Source: Phellopilus nigrolimitatus (lineage: Eukaryota; Basidiomycota; Agaricomycetes; Hymenochaetales; Hymenochaetaceae). From it: a DNA stretch of 64,000 bases. Both the position numbers and the translations under genes were made by a program. Below the pieces are notes generated by a model that was not told where the DNA came from, made no database searches, and saw only the letters and a list, made by a program, of their open reading frames with translations. This document shows positions 10,597 through 20,385 of the stretch, piece by piece. Location: assembly GCA_021029095.1 (NCBI GenBank), contig JAJOHG010000015.1, positions 248,001 to 312,000 on the forward strand, read 5' to 3'. Each line of letters begins with the position of its first letter. The first letter of the stretch is position 1.

Positions 10597-11428
10597 GCAA
10601 AATATGAGTGATTTTTGACTAAGATTTAGCGCGTTAGTCGTGCACAGCGCAAGCACTATCACCGGCGACAATAAGTTGCGAATCCTGAATAGATCTCGGA
10701 ATCCCCGGTTACTGACAACTCGTATATATCCAGGTTTTAACGGGCGGCGCTTCATGTATATGTCAAGTGTGCTGCGAGTGTAATGATAGGATAGACCTGA
10801 CTCGGAGAGGGTACTGTAAGTGGTTCGGAGAGCGTGACTGCTGGGCTCAGTACTTGATTTTCTAGAAGTGGCTCGAGTTTAACCTGATGATGCGGGCGTG
10901 GGCGCTGTGAGAAAAATTGAAACGGCGTAGAAGTAATGGCCAGTCATGGACCGGTCATTGAAATAGCCCGATCATTGAGACACCCATTATTTTGCTTCCA
11001 CAGCATATCGGGACCGTCTCGTCTACCTCAGTGTATCAGTACAATATACATGATTGAAATGAGTGTTCTTGGAGTCCCAGAAAATCTGGAGTGTAACTTA
11101 TAAGATACAGATGAAATACACTTTTTGATCAAAGTAGAAACTTGCTCGTCTGCCGGAGCTCTTGCTTGCCTGATTAAAAATTTCAAAAGAAAAGGAATGC
11201 TCTTTTCGGAATGTTAAGCTAATCTGTGCAAAATGATTAGCAAGGACTGACTGTATAAAATATTTTGTCTCGAAACCTACGTTGATTGACTCAGATAACA
11301 CTCATAGATTTGACCCGACTCAGTCGGGTCAACTCTGGTCACGTGGTTCTATCGCGTCATTGGTTCTTTCGAACCCCGCTCTCCAGTGTAACATGAATTT
11401 ATATGTGGGGTGCCCACATATTAGGGGG

Positions 11429-12110
11429 GGAGCGAAGCGTGTGTGACTAAAGCTTATTCTGAGCTCTTTCATTTTAGGGTTCTATTACCATTGAATTAAT
11501 ATTTTCAGTGTGATGTATTTGGAAGTTCCACTAGTAATATCAGCTTTCAATGTGCAGAGAGGACGGCCCAAGATGCAGCCAAAGCAAGTTCTCACGTAAG
11601 GGGCCACACAGTCCCAGGTCACGTGATGCGCTTTCGGGAGGCCGGTGAGTCCGATTTTTTTCTCACTAGATCTTATTTAATCTTGTAAGCAGAGCGCAAA
11701 ATTTATTTGCTAAGATCAAGAGTTGAAGTGTGGAAGGAGGAAAGTAACAGGAGAGAGAAAGCAAGCATACATGCAGCGGCTCGCAGCATCATAATCAGTT
11801 CTCACGGAGAGGGCTGCCTCATGCGGCTGGTCACGTGATAGGCTTTTGGGAACTGTGATTCACTCCCCAAATATTTTATACAATATTTTTGGTAAGAAAA
11901 AGTGCAGAATTTATTTGCTATGCTCAGGAGTACAAGTTTCTTTTCGCGGAGGGAGGGAGAGAAAGAGAAGGGAGACGTCGAGGGGCACGCACCATAACGA
12001 CCAGTTCTCACGGGGGGGGGGGGGCCACACAGCCACCCCGTGCAAAGTCACATGATCTGTTTTTTTGGAGCCCCCTATGATCTATCCGTGTAAATGGGAG
12101 CTTCGCTCCC
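11429..12110. mobile_element. Possible small element with GGGAGCGAAGC ends
   Basis: GGGAGCGAAGC at 11429-11439 is matched by its reverse complement at 12100-12110, bracketing 680 bp that contain the tandem repeats. The right end is itself a 7-bp-stem hairpin (12095-12111). No coding capacity and no clear target duplication were found, so this is tentative. Confidence 0.35.
11587..12060 (+). repeat. Diverged tandem repeat, ~208-bp unit, 2.3 copies
   Basis: Units begin with GTTCTCACG at 11587, 11798 and 12004, so the spacing is 211 and 206 bp. Each unit has a CACGTGA/CACATGA block about 35-45 bp in. The two complete units also share an AATTTATTTGCTA block. The copies are well diverged, so the array is old. 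The E-box-like CACGTG could bind bHLH factors, but nothing else points to a regulatory role. Confidence 0.7.
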
Positions 12111-13652
12111 AATTAACCAAAACAACTCTTTTTTTTTTTTTTTTTTTTTTCCATTCGATCGAGAGAAGCAGTACATAATGCTCCTAGCTCTAGCAAAAAG
12201 GTGTCTCCTGTTGTGAAGCGTTACACTAGGAAAGAGCTGGGTAAACATGAGAAAGGTGTCTTAAAGTCAAGATGTGCTGATAGTTGTATATGTACTTATC
12301 CGTGCGCGCGCGCAGACCCGCGAGTGGGCGGATTCCCAATTCCTGAACTGCTCGTTCCTTCGAGCTGTTCGAATTTAGCAACATCTGCCTGATAGAGCAC
12401 CTCAGAAAGGTTCAGCGCTGCCACGTCGCATGTACATACATATGCTCCCAGGCTCCGTCCGAAAAAGCGCAGATCCTCTGCCATGCCTCGACCAGAGCTG
12501 GAGCTATACTTGCTATTACAGCACTTTGTCGACTTTGTCGACAGGAGACTGTGGAGTCGGGCACTCCCGAGGAGCATAGAATGATGTTGTATGACCAACC
12601 CCAGAGTTAAGGAATCTCGTGGCTCATCGGAGAGCCAATGATGTAGCCAAGTTTGAAAGAAGAACTATGCTTATCTTGATGTTTCCTGCACCAGATTTGG
12701 AGCACGAGCGAGCCTTTTGAACGTAATCAAAGATTTGGGAGCGGTCGAAGTTCATATCGATAACTTGGAGCAGGCAATTTGTTGATCTGGAGCTTTGAAG
12801 GTATTAGGTCGATCTTCTTCGGTATTTGATACATCTTTCAGTAGTTCGGGCCGCCATACATTACTATCATCTTCGTACTTCTGCGGTGCGTGGAAAAGCC
12901 TTACCAATACTAGTATGTGAAAAATGAATGCTTACAGAAGAGGTTCGCTTTGACCAGAAGCGTGCTGAGAGACTCTAAATCAGACTGCTCCGGATATCTT
13001 GATACAAGGCCCGCTATCTCGAACCTTCTTTTGAGATTTTGATCCCGTGAATTGAATTGAATGGCGAAGGATATTCTTCTAATCGACAGATGAGATGTAA
13101 GGAAAGTGGGGAGCCGCGACGAATATAGAGGCTTCCGCCAGATTCGGAGAAATGGGCTCATCGACGGCGAAGGAGATTCTGTCGAACGTGGTTAGTCCCG
13201 TGACCAGATAGTCTAGTCACGAGACCAGAACGTGCACAACTCGTCATAGCGGAGAAAAGAGAAGTACATGAATGCGATGACCGCAGAATATCTTTCAATA
13301 AATACTAAGAATCATAGAGAGAAATAATAAAGTAGTGACGTGAGCTCTCCGTCCCCCCGACTTTTTTGACATAAAAAACATTATAAATTAGCTGACAGCC
13401 ACAATATACTGAAATATACTGCTAGTAGAGATAACCAAAGTATGTACAGTACAATACACTATATCTCAGATTACAACGTATACAAGAAATGCATGATTTC
13501 GTAAGATATTGACCTACGATTACAATAAAGTACAGTCCGGCAGAACGTCGGTATCGTCGGTGCGAAGCTGAGATAGATTAGCAGCAAGTGGCCAAAAGAG
13601 CAAACTACCTGAATCGATACATCCTCTCCTTCACCCTCCGACTTGAATCAGA

Positions 13653-13659
13653 TATAAAT
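13653..13659 (+). promoter_or_regulatory. TATA box of TPS2-like gene
   Basis: TATAAAT, 36 bp upstream of the ATG at 13695. It favours that ATG over the in-frame one at 13671, which would leave almost no leader. Confidence 0.5.
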
Positions 13660-13694
13660 CCACTCGCTGCTTGCTCTCGAACCACTACCTCGCC

Positions 13695-16600
13695 ATGGAC
13701 TCCTTCGCCGCCCCCTCCACCTCCCGCTCCCCCGTCCTCAGTCTCGACGACGTCAATAAGCAAGTAGAGATCCTTACCGCCGAGTATGCCGCCAAGGGCA
13801 TCCCGCTCTCCGGCCGCATCCTGCACGTCACCCACTACCTCCCGCTCACCGTCTCGCGCACGCCCTCCAAGTCCGGTGTCCTCTCGCCCCCGCTCACGCC
13901 GCCCGTCAGGCCGGCGGATGCGGTGGCTGACCCAACCGTGGACGCGGTGACGGCGAGTGCGACGTCCGATACGCTAGCTAGCGAGCCCGAGTCTGTCAGT
14001 GGCAACACCCAGCCCCCGGCGACCGCCCTGTCCGACCGCTGGTCCCTCGGCCCGCGCTGGGGCCACTCAGCCATGGTCAGCGGCATACAGTCGCTCCGCG
14101 CCGTCCACGAACAAATCGTCGTCGGCTGGACAGGTGACCTCGAGCGCGGCGCGACGCCCAGCGGCGAGAAGGTCACCGTGCCCACCTCCTCCGTCTCACC
14201 CACCGACCGCGCCGAGCTCGAGCAGGCCATCCGCGCATATCAGCCAGAGGACGAGAAGAAAGACAAGGAGGGCGCCACGACGCGCACGACGTATGTGCCC
14301 GTATGGCTCGAAGATAACGTCGCGCACGGCCACTACGACGGCTACTGCAAGACGACGCTCTGGCCGCTCTTCCACTACCTGCTATGGCAGGACGTCGCGA
14401 CCGAGAGCGCCAGCGCCGACGAGCACTGGAGCGAGTACGTCGCCGCCAATCGCGTCTTCGCGCAGCGCGTCGCCGAAGTCTACTGCCCCGGCGACCTCGT
14501 CTGGGTGCACGACTACCACCTGCTGCTTGTCCCGCTACTGCTGCGTCAGCTCATCCCAGATGCCGTTACCGGCCTCTTCGTGCATACGCCCTTCCCCAGC
14601 TCCGAGGTCTTCCGCTGCCTCCCGCGCCGCCAGGAGATCCTCGACGGCATGCTCGGCGCCAATCTCGTCTGCTTCCAGACCTACTCCTACTCGCGCCACT
14701 TTACCTCTTCATGCATCCGCGTGTGCGGCTACGAGTCTGCGGCAAAGGGTATCGACAATCAGGGGCACGTTACCACCGTCGCCCACTGTCCGGTCGGCGT
14801 CGATGCCGTCCGCATCTCCAAAGATCTGTACGTCCCGTTTTCTCTTCGCCCGCCTCTCCCCTCGTCCTTTGCGTGCAGGCGGGAGACGAAGGAAGGCTGA
14901 TCCTTCTACTTCAGTTTAAGGCCAGGCATCCAGCCGAAGCTCGAGGCGCTGCGCACGCTGTACGAGGGCAAGAAGATCATCGTTGCGCGCGACAAGCTCG
15001 ACGTCGTCAAGGGCGTTGTCCAGAAGGTTCTCTCTTTCACATTAGCTCTAACTCTCGCAATTTACTGACTTGATTCCTTGCCTGCAGCTCCGAGCATTCG
15101 AGCGCCTCATGCAGGACTACCCAGAGTGGATTGGCAAAGTCGTGTTGATACAGGTGACGTCACCGGCGCTTACCGACTCGCCGAAGCTCGAGCGCCAGGT
15201 GTCCGAGCTCGTCGCGCACATCAACGGCGAGTTCGGCGCGCTCGACTTCGTGCCCGTGCATCACTAGTGCGTTCCATGATTCATTCCTTAGTAAATAATA
15301 TTTACAAATCCAACAGCCACCAGACGATCAAGAAGGATGAGTTCTACGCGTTGCTCTCTGTTGCGGACCTCGCGGTTATCACTCCGCTGCGCGACGGGAT
15401 GAACACGACCTCGATGGAGTTCGTCCTCGCTCAGGAGCTGACAAACAAGAGCCCCCTTGTCCTCTCCGAGTTCATGGGTATCTCGAGCACCATGGGCGAG
15501 GCGCTCCAGGTGAACCCGTGGGACCTTGGGGTGTGTACCATTACTGAGTACATTGTAATTCGTTCTTATCCCTATATTTGCAGGGTGTCGCGGCCGCGAT
15601 CAACAATGGTCTGCTCATGCCCAAGGCGGAGAAGCTCCAGCGCCACGCAAAGTTATACAAGTCGGTTACGACGCACACGAGCCACACTTGGGCGGCGATG
15701 CTCGTGCACATGCTGCTTGCGCAGATCGGGACGGAGCACACCGCGCACAGTACGCCGTTCCTCGCGAAGGACCGCCTCCACACCGCGTACGCGAGCGCCA
15801 AGCGCCGCTTGTTCCTCTTCGACTATGATGTATGCTCCTTCTTATTTCAAAGATAATTTAATTGTTTTGAGTAGATGACTAATTTATTTTTTGAAATTAC
15901 AGGGCACGCTCGCGCCGATCGTGAAGACGCCGAGCATGGCGGTGCCCTCGCCTGAGGCGCTCGAGGCGCTCGAGGCTCTCAGCGCGGACCCGCTCAACGT
16001 CGTGTTCATTATCTCCGGACGTGATAGCGCGTTCCTCGAGCAACACCTCGGACACCTGTCCAAGCTCGGCATGTCCGCAGAGCACGGCGGCTTCATGCGC
16101 GAGCCCGGCCAGACGACGTGGTCGAACCTGACCGAGCAGCTCGATATGAGCTGGATGGCGGAGGTGGAGGAGGTGTTTAAGTATTATACTGAGGTGCGTT
16201 CCGCATTGGGAAAATGTAGCTGATTTCTCAACGCGGTTTAATCGATTGTGCAGCGCACGACGGGCAGCCATATCGAGATCAAGAAGAGCTCAATTACGTG
16301 GCACTACCGTTCGAGCGACCCGGAGTGGGGGTACGTCTATTTCCTCGTCGGTCTTTTGCTCTCATCTGCACGCTCGCTTCTCTCATATCGTCCCGCATCT
16401 ATCCCGTATCTACTCACGGGCTTCTTCGTACTTACTTACTTGTCCCGTTCTCTCCTTTAGGCTGTTTCAGTGCCATCAGTGCCAGGACCTGCTGGAGAAC
16501 AACCTGGCGCACAAGCGTCCGATCGAGGTGCTCGTGGGAAAGAAGAACCTCGAGGTGCGCCCGCTCGCGGTGAACAAGGGCGAGATCGTCAAGCGCATAC

Positions 16601-16990
16601 TGTACAACCACCCCGAGGCGGAGTTTGTGTTCTGCGCAGGCGACGATAAGGTGCGGCGCCGTCTCACTTTTTCCATCGTCTCCTCCTTTTACAACAACTT
16701 ATTTATTTGCTTGGTATTTTCAGACGGACGAAGACATGTTCCGCGCGCTCGCGCCCTATACGACGAACAGCGCGCTCGCGGTGCTCGAGGCGCCGTTCGG
16801 CGTCAGCTCAAGTGCGGACGGGCAGGTGACGCCGCCGGTCGAGCTCGCGCTGCGCCCGGAGGGCGTGTTCTCGACCGCCGTGGGCGCGAGCAGCAAGAAG
16901 ACGCTCGCGAGCTGGCACGTCACCACGCCGCACGAAGTCGTCGAACACATGCTTGGACTCGTGAACGGGGACGGGAAGAGCAGCCTCTGA
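13695..16990 (+). CDS. TPS2: Trehalose-6-phosphate phosphatase (TPS2-type, GT20 + HAD)
   Basis: Cytosolic enzyme that dephosphorylates trehalose-6-phosphate, the second step of trehalose synthesis in stress protection and spore reserves. Nine exons (13695-14827, 14921-15026, 15088-15266, 15317-15530, 15584-15829, 15903-16193, 16254-16330, 16461-16650, 16724-16990) join in frame to 900 residues, close to the yeast Tps2 length. The N-terminal glycosyltransferase-20-like domain has WVHDYHLLLVP, HTPFPSSEVFRCLP and ARDKLDVVKG. The C-terminal HAD phosphatase has FDYDGTLAPI (DxDGT nucleophile, split by an intron after FDYD), ISGRDS and the metal-binding GDDKTDEDMF. A Ser/Thr/Pro-rich insert near residues 60-110 is specific to this protein. 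The N-terminus lacks an evident synthase glycine loop, as expected if the GT20 domain is structural. MDSFAAPS was taken as start because of its GCCATGG context. Confidence 0.95.
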
Positions 16991-18064
16991 TCATGACGTT
17001 AAATGCGTTTCTTCTGGGTATACACGGCGTTTCCCCTCTGACCGCGATGTGCTAGTCCGAGAGGGAGTGGTCATTCGTCCTTGCCTTCCTTTCGCTTTCT
17101 TCACGCGCTTGGTCCTTTTTTTATTTCTTCCTCCTTCTCTCTGTCTTCCTCCCGTATAGATCCAACAGGGCTCCTCTATTTGTCGTGTACGCTTGCATCC
17201 CAGGGGTGTGAATCCCGGGTGGAAGGCATACAAAATCGGCTTCTTTCTTGGGTCTTCTCTCTTCTCTTTTCCTTATCACGAAGAATTTCTTCTCTAAGCA
17301 ATAGCAATGGCAATGCCGTGTATGTACACAATACAAACAGACAGACATGATGTAGACTCTTTTTCTTTAACTGATGTGATTTTGGTTTTCTTTTCTCGTC
17401 GAATAAATGGTCTGTTATACATACGATTACTGTGAAAACTGTTTTTTTTTTTTAGCTTGATGACTGCCTATACAGCGTAGTTCGATTCCTTTGCACGTTC
17501 AGTCAACATTTTTGCTCTCTGCCACAATTGGCACTTTTTCTAAGCAATAAAACTAGAGTCTAACTGGAGTATACTGTAAGAATTCGAAGGCTCTACGAAC
17601 ATAGGAAAAAAAAAAAAAAAAAAAAAAAAAAACAGATTTATGGATTCACGTCTTTTGTCACGGAAGACACTCCTTTGCACACCCATGACGCCGTCTCGTA
17701 ACGTCGCCTCGCCCACACGCATATACGCTATCACACTCAGACCATCCATACGATTTTGCTTGCCCTGCACGGAGTTCTTTACTAATTGTCATTGTTGTAT
17801 TCTTGAATCAAACCATTAATTCCCTGCTATATATTGGCATATCTATTGTAGCTCTAAATAGTTGTGCCAGTTCTAAACCCGGGTATTTCGATTGCATTAT
17901 AAGCAGAATATGCAGCTTTTTGCTTAGTTTTGCCTCTCCTTATACAACGCGGGATGCTGGGCTTCTCAAGTTCTGCATGGACATAGAAATGTCATGTATC
18001 TATATACATGTACATATAAAATAATAAGAGATATGGGTAAAAACTGCAGGAGAAAATATATGGC
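16991..18064. other. 3' flank of TPS2 and gene-free DNA
   Basis: T-rich 3' flank, a poly-A tract near 17608-17634 and one TACATGTA palindrome near 18005. No supported gene. Confidence 0.6.
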
Positions 18065-18271
18065 GTGCAAAGGAATCGATCTACACTGTACCAACGAAAA
18101 AGATTGTCTAGTAAACCATCGCCGACTGTGGATATGCAGGCTCGTTTTTCGAAAAAGCTCATGTGTATCAAATATTTGGACGGCTGCCAAGGCACGTGCC
18201 GACCAAAGCCAGACGCGTGCTGCGGCGCAAACGTGTCGTGCTACTTCGTGCTGACGACGTGCACACCGTAA
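18065..18271 (+). CDS. Candidate small cysteine-rich peptide ORF (weak)
   Basis: An uninterrupted ORF whose last 36 residues (from the ATG at 18161) contain seven cysteines spaced C-x6-C-x3-C-x6-CC-x5-C-x6-C, ending TTCTP. The C...C...CC...C...C order resembles small disulfide-rich folds, and the codons in this part are GC-rich like real exons here, while the sequence upstream is AT-rich. Against it: no signal peptide is visible in frame, no convincing upstream exon was found, and it could be the last exon of a decayed gene. No function is proposed. Confidence 0.25.
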   Translation: MQRNRSTLYQRKRLSSKPSPTVDMQARFSKKLMCIKYLDGCQGTCRPKPDACCGANVSCYFVLTTCTP

Positions 18272-18689
18272 TTTTCACCCTCGGCGCACCCGCAGCAGTC
18301 AGTTGGAGCCCCACTGATCTCCGGTGCAGCAGGTGGGGCTCACTGACTACCCTGAAAAAGCAGCGGCGCCCATCGGCTCGCCGTGCTATGTCGTGTGCCA
18401 AAATGTCGCTGCACAGCGTGATGCGCTTGCGTACTTACCCGAGCGGCGTACCCGCAACACTGAGCAGTCGAAGCTCCAACCAACGCGTATCAAAAGCGAC
18501 AGACGGGGTCCATTAAAGTGTATACTTTAATTACTCGCGCACTCGACAGGTAGGGACAGATCCGCCCTGCATCAAATTATCGGGAGCGCAGCCCTGGAAT
18601 CACTGCGATTTCTTTGTCTGTTTGGCAAACGGCTGTCGTGCTCATCTCATCCTTTGAGAAGCACAGATCAAGGGAGCCACTGGGCATGC

Positions 18690-18696
18690 TATAAAT
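18690..18696 (+). promoter_or_regulatory. TATA box of proline-rich secreted precursor
   Basis: TATAAAT, 118 bp upstream of the ATG at 18814, with no competing upstream ATG in good context. Confidence 0.45.
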
Positions 18697-18813
18697 TCAA
18701 TGTAGAAGTCGTCCAACTTTCAGCCCAGTTTCGTCTACTTGTCAATTCCCTCTCAAAACACAACAGCCAATCGTCTCCAAAGCTACAGTTTTTCCCGCCG
18801 ATTTCAACTCATC

Positions 18814-19290
18814 ATGGTCAAGCTCTCTCCTTCGTACTCCGCCTTCGTTGTGCTCGCTTTCGTGTTCGCTGGGAGCGCCGTCGCCCATCCCTACGGTCTC
18901 GCCGAGTTCGATGTCGTCAAGCGCGGGGACGTCAGCTTTAAGCCCGACGGACCTCCGCCATCCACGAGCAGCCCGCCGCCGCTGCCTCAGGACCCGCCAC
19001 CCATCAAGCACGATGGCCCGCCCGCAAGTGGTCTGTCGACGCCGACGCCGACTCCCAACAAGCGCGACGGGCTACCGCCGCCCCCACCCAGTAGCAGCGC
19101 GTCGACGTCGCTTCCCCCGGGTAGCCCGCCGCCCAGCAAGCGTGACGGACCTCCGCCGCCCAAGAGTTCTGCGACGTCACCGCCGCTTCCCCCACGCGGT
19201 GCTCCTCCCCACAAGCGTGACGGGCCGCCCACGACCAGCCCGCCGCCACCACCGCCTCCCCAGGGCTCGCCGTCCCCGCCCTCTGCTTGA
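18814..19290 (+). CDS. Secreted proline-rich precursor with Kex2 (KR) sites and DGPPP repeats
   Basis: Single-exon, 158 residues. The N-terminus MVKLSPSYSAFVVLAFVFAG ending AVA is a clear signal peptide. A short pro-segment (HPYGLAEFDVVKR) follows. The rest is Pro/Ser-rich, cut by dibasic sites at VVKR, NKR, SKR and HKR, three of which are followed directly by DG(P/L)PP; a degenerate site reads IKHDGPPA. Kexin cleavage in the late Golgi would release one long and three short proline-rich peptides of about 23-26 residues, all but the first starting DG. The layout is that of fungal kexin-processed repeat proteins, which include structural repellents and precursors of cyclic (dikaritin-type) peptides. 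No Tyr/Cys core and no UstY-like oxidase gene occur nearby, so a wall or hyphal-surface role is equally possible. No homologue is named. The start in ATCATGG is supported by the signal peptide. Confidence 0.85.
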   Translation: MVKLSPSYSAFVVLAFVFAGSAVAHPYGLAEFDVVKRGDVSFKPDGPPPSTSSPPPLPQDPPPIKHDGPPASGLSTPTPTPNKRDGLPPPPPSSSASTSLPPGSPPPSKRDGPPPPKSSATSPPLPPRGAPPHKRDGPPTTSPPPPPPPQGSPSPPSA

Positions 19291-20365
19291 ACAGGCGATG
19301 GTTCTGACTCGACAGGTTTTTCGATAGGATAGGAGACAATGGTCGGGTGTGGATGCCTCAGTAGAAAGGCGTGTCTGGGAAGCACGATGCGCGAGCACAA
19401 AGGACAATGACTCTTCTTCAGTATTTCTCATGTCGTCTGAACTGTCTTCGGACTTGATTTGAATTGCCTTGTCGTTTTCAACTGCGTGCTTAAGTTTGTG
19501 AGAAACACATTTCGAGACTCTTCGAACTACAGACGGTGTCCTCCAGTGTCTGAGTATGCTGCTCTGCTCCGCTCAACGCTGAGTCGTAAATCAACCATAC
19601 GCATCCAAAAAGGGTCGAGTGGTTAATATATGTATGGCATGTATGTGCGCTTCTTTTGATGGGATCAAAATAGAGCGGGATCGTCGTTCTCCGATTTTTT
19701 TTTAATTTTGACTTTCGCATAGCCTCTTTGACTTCGCAGTGTCATGCGCGCCGTCTATTCTAAAGATAGTGTTCGCCATAGGTCGGCGAAATCTACAGTA
19801 AATACACTCTAATGTGAGTAATTCTGCCCTCCAAAAATATTAATTGGTTCTATGGAATAGATAAATTTCTCATGCGAAGTTGCCCACCTGCTCGCTGGCG
19901 CCATCGCATTGTGCCAGACTTTCAATTCCGAATTCTGAACACAGCGTCTGCCTTCGCGAACGATCTGGATCGCAATTGCAAGTCTGCGACGGTCCGGGGC
20001 GGGTGCTTCTCGTGTTTACTCTCGTGATCACTTCTTCGTTATTATTGCACTCGCTCATTGCTTATTGGCCACACCTGTCTGTGTTCTTGCTCAAATTGGC
20101 TGGTTCATCTCAGGCGGTCTATTCTGGAACATCGTCTTTGTAAAGCTCGAGGTCTACTCGCGACTTTGGTTCCTTCGCGCCTCCACAGAAAGGGTCGGTA
20201 TGTCGGCCAGCGATGGTCCTCGTGCGCCGTCTTGCGCATGACCAAAGCGAAGACGAACATTGCTACCGCAATACTTGGTCGTTGGTCACTCAGTTTGTAC
20301 TACAAAAGCTTGAGTATGTCTGTGGCCTGCATTCACTTTCATTACTTGCGCACGAGCGACTTCTC
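19291..20365. other. Gene-free DNA upstream of right esterase
   Basis: No supported ORF. It contains no TATA box near the esterase start at 20386; duplicated sequence begins only about 20 bp before that ATG. Confidence 0.6.
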
Positions 20366-20385
20366 GATTGAAGTGTGTCGCGAAA

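Larger units (their letters stand above)
10597..13652. other. Gene-free 3-kb stretch in the duplication spacer
   Basis: I find no ORF with recognisable domains or consistent splicing. It holds a short inverted repeat (11312-11330, GACCCGACT arms), a palindrome in TGTGGGGTGCCCACA (around 11405-11420), the diverged tandem repeats at 11587-12060, a poly-T tract near 12128-12150 and a poly-G tract near 12010-12023. Short leucine-rich-looking peptides on the minus strand around 12910-13160 might be a decayed gene, but I cannot support one. Confidence 0.6.

Noticed and set aside
12910..13161. Minus-strand frame with leucine-rich look
   Set aside because: Short, without flanking exons or stop/start support; at most a decayed fragment.
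13999..14919. 306-codon frame over TPS2 exon 1
   Set aside because: Ser/Ala/Pro-rich +1 shadow; the TPS2 frame carries all conserved motifs and splices cleanly.
18848..19327. Alternative frame over the proline-rich precursor
   Set aside because: No signal peptide; Arg-rich shadow of the Pro/Ser repeat frame.
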